A DNA stretch of 64,000 bases, from positions 113,968-177,967 of the forward strand of contig NZ_VOLC01000015.1 of assembly GCF_009797935.1 (NCBI RefSeq), given 5' to 3'. Shown here piece by piece: positions 18,174 through 26,071 of this stretch. Under the pieces are notes generated by a model that was not told where the DNA came from, did not search any database, and saw only the letters and a program-made list of their open reading frames with translations. The DNA is from Lunatibacter salilacus. Lineage in GTDB: Bacteria > Bacteroidota > Bacteroidia > Cytophagales > Cyclobacteriaceae. Every line of letters starts with the position of its first letter. Position 1 is the first letter of the stretch. Made by a program: the position numbers and the translations under genes.

Positions 18174-20357
18174 CTAATGTCCCGACCGCAAACCCACTGT
18201 CACAGACTTACCCGCATACACCCCTTGGGGCAAGGTAATCAGAAGCCGTGTGGTATTCTTGTTTCTGTCCCAATCCGCCTTTACCTCGTTGGATGTTCCT
18301 TCATACTGGCCTGGCACATGGATTACAAAACTCTCCCGTGATCGCAACGGATCGGCGACTGTTAGAGATTGAATGGACTTTCCGTCCTTGCTGATCAGCA
18401 AAATCCCCGGCTGGTCTACCGTCAATATGGATCCATCTGCCATAGAAAGGGATCCTCCTTCATAAAATACCGCTTGGGTTTGTTCCAATCCAGGATGGTG
18501 GACCGCCTGGAGGTTTTGCTTATTGGCTAATATGCGAAGGCCGGACTGTGGGAAGGAAGCAAGTTCTTCGGGGCTGGTTCTCGGAGCAACCACATAGGCA
18601 TACCCGGCATCCTGCGGGCGAATTCCATGATCAAAATAGGCGGTAAGGACTTTCTTCTGGATTTCTTCGGTTGAGACATTCTTTTGATCTGTAATAGCTG
18701 CCCAGCTTCCGCGTTCTATCTGGTTTTTGACAGTCAATGTAGGACCTTCCGGAAACCAATAACCTACGCCGTCATGAAACAGCCATTCCAAGTTTTTCAG
18801 TTCATGTTCACCCTCGGCCAGCTGCCGGGAGGATGCCCCCTGTTGTTGTACCTGAATCGGGCCGCGAAGCAGTACTTGATCCACCGTACTGGCCACCGGA
18901 TACGGCTTTTCGGAGGCTATTCCGGCACCCAGACATACATACACCCGGTCAAAGAAAAACCAGCCTTTTTTCGCCTTTGTGCCATCGTGAGGGCTAATGA
19001 AGTCAAATCCTACCGCCCCAAAATATCCGTCTTCAGCAGCTCCCACAAAGCCCGTGAGGCCGTCCAGTTGAATATTATCCGGACTGTGCAATTCGGGTTT
19101 TTGTAGGATTGTGGTTCCAGAAATCTTCTGCCAATCGTAAACAGGCCAAATGTCTTGGTATTCATTGCCTTTCAATTGCAGGTAATTGGTACCGTCAGCC
19201 CGGTGGTGTGTGGTTTTTCCGGGGCCGTTATAGGGCATTTCCATATTTCTGTTCCGAGTAGAGAACATGCGTACCGTGGTATAAAAATCAGGTCGCTGCA
19301 ACACAAAATGTTCTGTTTGCCAGAAGAATTTAGCGAAAGCTCGGGTAGGGGAGACGTTACCTTTTCGGAGTTGGATAATTTCCTCCAACTCCTCCTTCCG
19401 GTAATCGGTGCTGCGTAAAAGCCGTTCTATCTCAACAACATCCTTTGGCTGGAAAGTGGACCGATTCGAAATGGATCTGTTTTTTACGCTTATATCTTCG
19501 TAAATCCCATAGACCAATTGCTTATAAACTCCATCCAGGTAATAGTCCACCAACTGATTGATCCTATCCCGGTCAAACGCATAAGAGGTTCCGGCCACGT
19601 AATCCGCCCATTCACCGAAGGCATTGGCATACTTGCCGTATCCGTAGGAAGTGGTATTGTTAACCCTGTCCACACGGTGGTGAAAGCTGTAGTCATGTTG
19701 CATTCCCCTTTCCCCAGTTGCGAATTTGATTTCATTGGCAATGATGGAGATAACCCCGTCAAAGGCTTCTTTGTCTCTAATGAACAACAGGTTTTTTGCT
19801 AAAATACCGGCGATTACGATACGATCCCCACTTGGCCGTGCTCCCGAAGCCTCCATGTGGGCACGCCCAATCATGGGCTGGGCATTTTGCACCAATTCCT
19901 TCGGCAGTTCATCCCCAATCAACAACATTAGATTCACCAGATTTGTGGGGGTAGAGATTTGGTTGTCATGCCAGTTGTCGCCAACGAAATCATGGGTTAC
20001 CCAATATTCAAGGGATAAAATAATCTTTTCCTTTATCGCCGGATCCTGATAATAGGGGGACGAAGGAATGGCAAAGGCTTTGGCCAGATAGACCAAATTG
20101 GCTGTGTGGTGCCGGTGCGGAAATCCGGCCGTTCTACTCAGGTCTTGGTAATCGATATGCGGGTACGAACCATCCGGGTCCATCTGGTTCAAGATATTTT
20201 TTACCTGATCTTCAGATATCTCTGTATTTAGCAAGTCGGCTACGACGCGTTTCCGGATGGTATCCAATTCGTTGCCAAGGCTGGTATAGGATTGGAGCAA
20301 CAGAAAAAAAATGATTGAACGTGTAAGGTATTTGATGCCTGTTGACGGTATTCGCAT
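18174..20357 (-). CDS. Polysaccharide lyase family 8 (chondroitin AC/hyaluronate-lyase-like), secreted
   Basis: 727 residues from the ATG at 20355-20357, chosen because it gives a signal peptide (MRIPSTGIKYLTRSIIFFLL...); an upstream ATG would overlap the MbtH gene. The alpha/alpha-toroid catalytic part shows NWHDNQISTP at 128-137, a HDYSFHHRVDR segment at 221-231, SYGYGKYA at 237-244 and Arg residues near 294-299. These match in place the Asn, His225, Tyr234 and Arg288 of Pedobacter chondroitin AC lyase. The C-terminal half is the beta-sandwich. It would cleave uronic-acid polysaccharides in the periplasm or outside the cell. Substrate not provable; no SusC/SusD pair nearby. Confidence 0.88.
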   Translation of the reverse strand: MRIPSTGIKYLTRSIIFFLLLQSYTSLGNELDTIRKRVVADLLNTEISEDQVKNILNQMDPDGSYPHIDYQDLSRTAGFPHRHHTANLVYLAKAFAIPSSPYYQDPAIKEKIILSLEYWVTHDFVGDNWHDNQISTPTNLVNLMLLIGDELPKELVQNAQPMIGRAHMEASGARPSGDRIVIAGILAKNLLFIRDKEAFDGVISIIANEIKFATGERGMQHDYSFHHRVDRVNNTTSYGYGKYANAFGEWADYVAGTSYAFDRDRINQLVDYYLDGVYKQLVYGIYEDISVKNRSISNRSTFQPKDVVEIERLLRSTDYRKEELEEIIQLRKGNVSPTRAFAKFFWQTEHFVLQRPDFYTTVRMFSTRNRNMEMPYNGPGKTTHHRADGTNYLQLKGNEYQDIWPVYDWQKISGTTILQKPELHSPDNIQLDGLTGFVGAAEDGYFGAVGFDFISPHDGTKAKKGWFFFDRVYVCLGAGIASEKPYPVASTVDQVLLRGPIQVQQQGASSRQLAEGEHELKNLEWLFHDGVGYWFPEGPTLTVKNQIERGSWAAITDQKNVSTEEIQKKVLTAYFDHGIRPQDAGYAYVVAPRTSPEELASFPQSGLRILANKQNLQAVHHPGLEQTQAVFYEGGSLSMADGSILTVDQPGILLISKDGKSIQSLTVADPLRSRESFVIHVPGQYEGTSNEVKADWDRNKNTTRLLITLPQGVYAGKSVTVGLRSGH

Positions 20358-20413
20358 AGTAACGTTATTTTGGGTTGGTAATTGGGGTTTTCGAGGATGG
20401 GTTAGGGCTAATT

Positions 20414-20641
20414 TTATTTTCCTTGCTGTTGATGTCTTTCCATTTCTTCCATTTTTCCCCGAAGGGAAAGCGGTCGCATGTCGGTCCATACTTCTTCGAT
20501 GTAATCCAGGCATTCCTGCTTACGGCCTTCTTTTCCGACTGCCTTCCAGCCCAGGGGAAGTTCACGGTCTACCGGCCAGATGCTGTATTGTTCTTCGTGG
20601 TTGACCACCACCTGAAATTGCGTATTATCGTCTTCCCACAT
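20414..20641 (-). CDS. MbtH-like protein, orphan
   Basis: 75 residues with all the marks of the MbtH family: N14, EQYSIWP at 17-23, GW at 31-32, CLDYIEE at 44-50 and WTDMRPLSL at 52-60. MbtH proteins bind and activate adenylation domains of non-ribosomal peptide synthetases. There is no NRPS in the window. The gene is 56 bp upstream of the PL8 lyase on the same strand, so the two may be cotranscribed. The C-terminus has a short charged tail ([11 protein letters not shown]). Confidence 0.9.
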   Translation of the reverse strand: MWEDDNTQFQVVVNHEEQYSIWPVDRELPLGWKAVGKEGRKQECLDYIEEVWTDMRPLSLRGKMEEMERHQQQGK

Positions 20642-20828
20642 CGATTCGGTTTTTGGGTTGTACCGTTAAATGTACGTATAATTCCAACTTTTGCAAACCT
20701 TTCTTTTGTGGCCTGTTTGTTCCTCATCTTCGACGCCTGGTAAAGGTATTCAAGCGGAAAATGGAGGAGCAGGTAACCGCAAAAAAATAAAAAATAAACG
20801 TATATTCGGGCAAATCAGAAAAAAAGCC

Positions 20829-21257
20829 ATGAAACCAATCGTACGTTTAGTTTTGCTCGTATTTTTCCTCGGAAGTCCACTGGTACTTGCGGCCCAGGTA
20901 GTGGACGAGGAGGTACACCGTGTCGTTTTCCAGGTCACCAAAGGAGAAACCGCTGACCAGGAGCAGGTTATCGGCCAACTCAACAACATCCTGCGTGCCT
21001 TGCCGAATGCGGAAATTGAGGTTATCTGTCACGGAACAGCGCTTCCGCTGGTGCTGCAGGCTAAGAGCGAGGTCAAGGAGGGCATTACAGACTTGCTTAC
21101 GCGTGGGGTGGTTTTTGCCGCCTGTGAAAACACCATGCGCAGGGCTAAAGCAAGTAAGGAAGACCTGATTCCCGGAGTGATTACCGTTCCGTCCGGACTC
21201 GCAGAAATCATCATCCGACAGGAGCAAGGCTGGGCCTATATCAAGGCTGGTAATTGA
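20829..21257 (+). CDS. DsrE/DsrF-like secreted protein
   Basis: 142 residues from the ATG at 20829. A signal peptide (MKPIVRLVLLVFFLGSPLVLAAQ) is followed by a DsrE-like alpha/beta domain: VVFQVTKG, a QLNNILRALP helix, IEVICHGTALPLV, then RGVVFAACENTMRR with a single conserved Cys, and a C-terminal IIIRQEQGWAYIKAG. DsrE-family proteins take part in sulfur relay, but periplasmic forms like this have no fixed role. Divergent from MbtH with a 187-bp gap. Confidence 0.85.
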   Translation: MKPIVRLVLLVFFLGSPLVLAAQVVDEEVHRVVFQVTKGETADQEQVIGQLNNILRALPNAEIEVICHGTALPLVLQAKSEVKEGITDLLTRGVVFAACENTMRRAKASKEDLIPGVITVPSGLAEIIIRQEQGWAYIKAGN

Positions 21258-21280
21258 ACGCCTGAGATTACTAGGGAAGG

Positions 21281-21310
21281 TGTTTCTTCCCATGTATGTT
21301 GGGAGAAACA
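21281..21310. repeat. Hairpin between DsrE gene and downstream small ORF
   Basis: Inverted arms TGTTTCTTCCCA (21281-21292) and TGGGAGAAACA (21300-21310) with a 7-base loop. No T-run follows, so it is not a standard terminator. It ends on the ATG of the next small ORF and could hide that start in RNA. Confidence 0.6.
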
Positions 21311-21576
21311 TGGCTTCTTCGAAGGAGCAGAAAACATCTCATTATATTGTCCCTAGCTCTAAGGACGCCATCCTTGACGAGGGCTCCTACAGCGAAAGTA
21401 AGTTATATCAGATCCGGGGTGTGAAGATTTCTGAAGCGAAAGCCTATCAAGAAAGATTGAACCCGTATACCCAAGGTTTGCCGGAGGAGGTGAATGCTGC
21501 GTTTACGAAATGCTACCTCGAGTTTTTCACCCTGTTTTTGAAACACGTCGATAAAATCAGACAGAACGTATTATAG
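21310..21576 (+). CDS. Unrecognised 88-residue protein
   Basis: Starts MASSKEQKTSHYIVPSS at the ATG 21310-21312; a GTG at 21280 would add ten residues encoded by the hairpin. The protein is charged and ends in a helix (FFTLFLKHVDKIRQNVL). I do not recognise a family. It is just downstream of the DsrE gene and convergent with the beta-helix gene (6-bp gap). May be a real small gene or a remnant; codon use is not obviously odd. Confidence 0.4.
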   Translation: MASSKEQKTSHYIVPSSKDAILDEGSYSESKLYQIRGVKISEAKAYQERLNPYTQGLPEEVNAAFTKCYLEFFTLFLKHVDKIRQNVL

Positions 21577-21582
21577 CTACCC

Positions 21583-23544
21583 CTATCTGTACCAATTCCG
21601 GTCTTCTAGGCCCCTTGGACCATATACGGGAGGGGTATCACCTGTTTCCAGGGCCCCCAAATCCGGAGCCTTTCCCGTATAGTGATCGTTAATATTGGGA
21701 ATCACGGTGCCTTTATCCACTGCTTTTCCAGTTGGATTTAAGGTGAAATTCAGATCTTCTGCATGGTAAATACCGTGGGGGTCTTCGGGATCAGGAGCAG
21801 TTAATTCGTTGAATACGGTGTAATCCAGTATTACTCCGTTCGCCTCCAATCCGCTGGCGGCGTGTAAAGCTTCCAGTGAGGAAAAACGTTGCACATCCCC
21901 GCTGTTTAACTCGTAATCATATACCTTATTATCCGCTGGCCCAAGGTAAAGGAAATGATTTTCAGTATCGGGGTTAGGCCGGTACCCATTATAATCTGAG
22001 GTAGAATAAGCCGTTGCAAATGGAAATGCATTTACTGGCCTTCCGGAAACGTTGGTACCCATAAAAAGGTTGTTCCTGAAATGGGCATTTGAGAAGGTCT
22101 GGGAATTCCTGTTTTCTGCAATGATGGTATTGTGGTAAACTACCAGACCTGCAGGTTTGGACATGAATTTAAGTGCAAATCCGTTGGGTATGTGGTAGAC
22201 AACATTCCGGATAAAATAGGCCGGACCGCCAATGACCGGCTGCGCACTCAGCGCGCACTGTCCTGAATTGACCCCCCGGTTTCTCATGATCCGTATGTTA
22301 TGCACCCCACCGTCTGCTTCTATGAAGTCATCTACCATCAGGTGCAGGTCATTATTGTAAATATCAATGGAAACAGCCTTTAGACCCTGCGATTCTTCCG
22401 GTGTACCGTACGTCGAAACATTGATGCCGTCGTGAAAAAAAGCCACGGCATTGTGGCAGATTACATGTCCTGAACCGTAGACTTTAATGCCCATGTAACT
22501 CTTTAAAGGACTGGGGGGATAGGGATCCGGATTGGCCCAGCCTACCAGATGGTTTCGTGGATCCCTTCCTAAAATCACGTTATCGGCAATGTAGAAGTCC
22601 CTTGATCCAGCAAATTCCGAAATCAGTCCCAAACCAACCTCTTCCATTCGGCAATTACGGATCGTAAGGTTGCTGGCTCCGACAACCCCTTTCGTGCCGG
22701 CCGAAAACACGATGTCCGTATTCCTGAATGTGAGATTCTCAAAAATATGGTGTTGCGTGCCCATTACATCAAATAGCCGGTGGGCACCATTTCCGTCGAA
22801 AATGGCTGCTCCATCTCCCGCGCCACGAATGACAATGGGTTTCTCTTCAGAGGCTTTGACATTCAGAAGGTAGGTCCCGTCAAATGGAATCCCGTGGGGG
22901 TCAACATAGTCCAGTAAGTCGGCTTTATAGGTACCGGCATGAACCAGAATAACGTCTCCAGGTTGTACCGTTTTCTCGCTTACTACCGACCAGTCTCCCA
23001 GCCCGGACCCATAATAAGCCTTTTTTAGCCCCTCAAAGGCAGGCTGTATCTTTTCGCCTTTAAAACCAGGAGGATAAACATGAAGGGTACGTCCCTGTTC
23101 GTAAGCTTTCGGAACCGTTCGGGTTTTGACTTCTACTTCCTTAATGGAAGTTCCTGACACGCCATCCGGATCCGAAAGTTCAAAACGACAGGCATATGTA
23201 GTTCCGGGTTCGAGGTCAAGAATGCTTCCTGCGAACTGGTGAGGCACCGTATATTCCAACTGTTCGGCTTCACGGAAGATCTTTTCGCCCCCGATTCGAA
23301 GTAGGGGCATTCCCGGCAGCCATTCCGAACTGCCCATTTTGCGGTAGCTTACCTCCACTTCTGCGTTGCGGTTTTCGTCACCGGTAATTTTCCATTCGAA
23401 TCCCAGGTTCAGGAGGGTAGGAGGTTCGACAATAAACTCACCCGAGATGACTGCATCCTGTGCGCTTAGTATTGAAAAACTGGCAAAAAAAAGAAGAAAC
23501 AAGGGGAATTTCGTGCCGGCATGGCTGCATATTTTGGGTTTCAT
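21583..23544 (-). CDS. Secreted right-handed beta-helix protein
   Basis: 653 residues. Signal peptide of about 28 residues ending ...SILSAQD, then a fibronectin III-like domain (~30-145, ending VKTRTV), then a parallel beta-helix from ~165 to ~530 (repeats such as HHIFENLTFRNTDIVF, SNLTIRNCRMEEVGLG, HVICHNAVAFFHDGINV). This fold is shared by polysaccharide lyases (PL6 and others), pectinases and adhesins. The nearby PL8 enzyme makes a role in uronic-acid polysaccharide breakdown plausible, but I see no diagnostic catalytic motif. Exported to the periplasm or beyond. Confidence 0.8.
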   Translation of the reverse strand: MKPKICSHAGTKFPLFLLFFASFSILSAQDAVISGEFIVEPPTLLNLGFEWKITGDENRNAEVEVSYRKMGSSEWLPGMPLLRIGGEKIFREAEQLEYTVPHQFAGSILDLEPGTTYACRFELSDPDGVSGTSIKEVEVKTRTVPKAYEQGRTLHVYPPGFKGEKIQPAFEGLKKAYYGSGLGDWSVVSEKTVQPGDVILVHAGTYKADLLDYVDPHGIPFDGTYLLNVKASEEKPIVIRGAGDGAAIFDGNGAHRLFDVMGTQHHIFENLTFRNTDIVFSAGTKGVVGASNLTIRNCRMEEVGLGLISEFAGSRDFYIADNVILGRDPRNHLVGWANPDPYPPSPLKSYMGIKVYGSGHVICHNAVAFFHDGINVSTYGTPEESQGLKAVSIDIYNNDLHLMVDDFIEADGGVHNIRIMRNRGVNSGQCALSAQPVIGGPAYFIRNVVYHIPNGFALKFMSKPAGLVVYHNTIIAENRNSQTFSNAHFRNNLFMGTNVSGRPVNAFPFATAYSTSDYNGYRPNPDTENHFLYLGPADNKVYDYELNSGDVQRFSSLEALHAASGLEANGVILDYTVFNELTAPDPEDPHGIYHAEDLNFTLNPTGKAVDKGTVIPNINDHYTGKAPDLGALETGDTPPVYGPRGLEDRNWYR

Positions 23545-23697
23545 GGCTGACTGTTTTTAACGAAAGATAATTACTTTTCCTGAGATGAACATCCTGGCGG
23601 GAACCTAAACCCGATTCTCTTAAGGTAGACCAAGCAGTATTGCAGCAATGGCTTGAACCCAGCAGCGAAATATCCGAAAATAACATCCTAATTAGTC

Positions 23698-24381
23698 CTA
23701 GCTTTCCGCTTTCTCTCCCGTTTCTACAGCCGAATCTCCCTCCATCCAATTCGGAAAGACTTCACCTAACCCTTCTACCATAAATTGAACGGCAATTGCT
23801 GCGACGATGAGTCCAAATAACCTGGTAAATCCTGCAAAAACAATATCATCGACTCTCTCCTCTAGCAGATAGGAGTAGCTGAAAACGATAAAAAGTAAGA
23901 AGTAACATACGAGCAATACACCGGATAGACCGACGTAGGTGGTGGGAGTAGTAGCGGTAAAACTGTACAAAAGTACCGTGGTCAATGAACCCGGCCCCGC
24001 CAGCATCGGAATGGCCAGCGGAACCATCACCTTTTCAAACCGTAGCTTCGCCAATTTCAAATCCGTTTCCGCTTCCTCCTTAACTTCCTCCAATTTGGTC
24101 GCCGACCCCTGTATCATCGATAAAGCGGTAAAAAGCAGCAGAAATCCGCCTGCAATTTTAAACACTTCTATATCAATGCTAAAAAAGCTTAAGATGTATT
24201 TTCCAAGAATTAAAAATATGAGTAAGATAAAGACCGAGGTTCCTGTGACCATCGCTGCCACTTCCCTTCGGACTTTCGGCGTCGCATCGCCCGTCAATTC
24301 ATACCAGACCGGAATTAAGCCTATCGGGTTTACCATTGCCAACATGGCTGCCAGAAAGTTTAGATTCAAGCTCCAATCCAT
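23698..24381 (-). CDS. MarC-family integral membrane protein
   Basis: 227 residues with six predicted membrane segments. The first has the family opening LAAMLAMVNPIGLIPVW; a second half carries the MVPLAIPMLAGPGSLTTV motif, the repeated N-P-I/P-x-A-GPG pattern of MarC/UPF0056. Function of the family is not settled despite the 'multiple antibiotic resistance' name. The last ~20 residues are an acidic tail. Monocistronic as far as seen. Confidence 0.92.
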   Translation of the reverse strand: MDWSLNLNFLAAMLAMVNPIGLIPVWYELTGDATPKVRREVAAMVTGTSVFILLIFLILGKYILSFFSIDIEVFKIAGGFLLLFTALSMIQGSATKLEEVKEEAETDLKLAKLRFEKVMVPLAIPMLAGPGSLTTVLLYSFTATTPTTYVGLSGVLLVCYFLLFIVFSYSYLLEERVDDIVFAGFTRLFGLIVAAIAVQFMVEGLGEVFPNWMEGDSAVETGEKAES

Positions 24382-25028
24382 AGCTATTTTTAGGTGATTT
24401 TAACCATTTCAAATCAAGCAGGATGCATGCCAAACTTACTTCCAAGTAATGAACTTTAACAAGAGCCAGTGCAGGTTCATTGCTTTCCCCGACCAGAAAA
24501 CGCTCAATCCATCCCTACCCACATGGGTAGCAGAAGGAGAAGTGAGGATAAGGACCGAAATTTCGCCCAGGTCTTCCCTAATTTTTCACTTATAATAAAT
24601 AAATTAGCAGCCTGTCCTGCTATTGCCAGGACGCAAGGGCCGTTGAATTACTTCGGGAATCAAAAAGAAAATTCGATGCACTTCAGGATTTTTATCGGGT
24701 CGATCTGTGGATCTATGCATCCACCCATTTTGCTGAAAAGATAGTCACGATAGACCGTAGGCAAACATGGGTTTCCTACGAATTCTCAAACATGGAATTT
24801 GATCAGGATCTTCCCTATAGCACCTTTCAATTCGATACACGTAATTTTCAGGGGGTGGTTTTCGATGAACGGGAATGAGAGGCGAATCCTACCAAGGTAA
24901 TTGAAACAATTCCCGAAAAGAATAGCTCCCCTAGCCCCCTCCTGTTTTCTGGAAGGGGAGAAAAAGGAGTGAAATATTCAACACGCTTTAGTTACATAAG
25001 GCTGTTATTAGCAACTTAAAGTAACGCA
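24382..25028. other. Long intergenic region with gene remnant
   Basis: About 650 bp between the MarC and DUF2911 genes. Apart from the LolA-like remnant no convincing gene was found; the other short open frames lack family features. Confidence 0.6.
24603..24878 (+). pseudogene. Remnant of a LolA-like outer-membrane lipoprotein carrier
   Basis: An open frame of 91 codons with no start codon at its head (TAA lies directly upstream). It reads CQDARAVELLRESKRKFDAL, like the mature N-terminus of a LolA-type protein, then passes directly into VDLWIYASTHFAEKIVTIDR and a YEFSNMEFDQDLPYSTFQFD end, like the LolA C-terminus. The middle half of the usual ~200-residue protein is missing and the signal peptide is broken. 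Family match is by eye only. Confidence 0.45.
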
Positions 25029-25580
25029 TTATTGCAAGGCTACCGGCACGGTTAACAAAACATCGTCCCAGCTAAAGGCAATCGTCGCACCGGTGTTGGC
25101 AGAGCGGATGTCTATGGTAAAGGTTTCCACCACGGAATCGGTTTTCTGGACCGGAGCCTGAACGGTCAGCAGGTCCAATGCGTAATCCGGTTGCGCTGCA
25201 CCAAAGAATACACTGGTTTCACTGTTGAGTCGAACCTCAAATGCATCCGCTCCGGGCACCGCGTACATGCGGTAGGTTCCCGCCTCTACCGGCTTACCGC
25301 CAAAGGTTACGTCCTGGTTAAAGGTGATTTCCGTTGCCGCATTGGCACCCAGCCGCCAGTATTGCCCATAAGGCTGCAGGGCACCGGAACTTTCTTCTCC
25401 AAAGATAAGCCGGCCTTTTTTGGAGGGTTGGCTGTAGTCAATGTTGATTTCCAGTCCGCTCTGACTGTAGGAAGCCGTGGCCGGAGGACTTACCGGCGTG
25501 GCGAAAAACATGCCATACACTACCCAGATAATAAAAATCAGTAGGATGATTCCGGTGCCAATTAATATATTTTTTTTCAT
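25029..25580 (-). CDS. DUF2911 domain protein, membrane-anchored or exported
   Basis: 183 residues from the ATG at 25578-25580. One N-terminal hydrophobic segment (ILIGTGIILLIFIIWVVYGMFF) acts as anchor or signal. The domain contains INIDYSQPSKKGRLIFGE, YGQYWRLGANAATEITF and GTYRMYAVPG, the core DUF2911 signature common in Bacteroidota. Function unknown. The upstream region carries a degenerate duplication. Confidence 0.92.
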   Translation of the reverse strand: MKKNILIGTGIILLIFIIWVVYGMFFATPVSPPATASYSQSGLEINIDYSQPSKKGRLIFGEESSGALQPYGQYWRLGANAATEITFNQDVTFGGKPVEAGTYRMYAVPGADAFEVRLNSETSVFFGAAQPDYALDLLTVQAPVQKTDSVVETFTIDIRSANTGATIAFSWDDVLLTVPVALQ

Positions 25581-26071
25581 GTGTTTATAATTGTTTTTTA
25601 ATGGCCACATGGAATCTCGCAATAATAATCATCCCTCCGTGCGTCGCCTGCGTCATGCTCGATTTCATCTCCTTATCATTGTTTTTTAATGGTCAGACCT
25701 GACTGCCCTCAGGCAGGTGGAATCTTGCATGGCAAATAATCAACCCAATGTGTGACTTTCTCGTCATGCTCGATTTCATGGTTTTGTAATTTAATTCCGG
25801 ATAAAGGTACGAAATAAAAGGTAGAGGAGTACCGATTTTCCGGGTACAAATGTAATGAGAAAGTAATTTGATGGCGTTTCCTTATCCTAATCGAAAAATA
25901 ACATAAAGGAGGTATGGGCAGCAATATGATGTAGGAGGGATGTAGGCGACGATGATTTGCCAAAGATGGCTAGACCAACCAAAGGAAAGGGCAGAAACGG
26001 GCCCAATGGTCGTCAAAATTGTTCCGCTGGTCCAAAATTACCACAAACGCTGCATGAGCTTTATTCGCCCA
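25581..26071. other. Intergenic region between DUF2911 and PQQ dehydrogenase genes
   Basis: About 490 bp. It holds the duplication listed separately and no supported gene. Confidence 0.6.
25591..25779. repeat. Degenerate direct duplication upstream of the DUF2911 gene
   Basis: Copy 1 (25591-25668) and copy 2 (25679-25779) both begin TTGTTTTTTAATGG and end CGTCATGCTCGATTTCAT, with GGAATCT and AATAATCA(T/A) shared in between. Copy 2 is longer by an insertion with a CCTGACTGCCCTCAGGCAGG dyad. Confidence 0.65.

Noticed and set aside
20357..20513. Upstream start for the PL8 lyase
   Set aside because: It would overlap the MbtH gene and bury the signal peptide.
20365..20604. Overlapping open frames across the MbtH gene
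   Set aside because: The MbtH frame carries every family motif; the others are antisense or shifted and have none.
24469..24744. 91-codon plus-strand frame
   Set aside because: No family feature and it overlaps the more convincing LolA-like frame.
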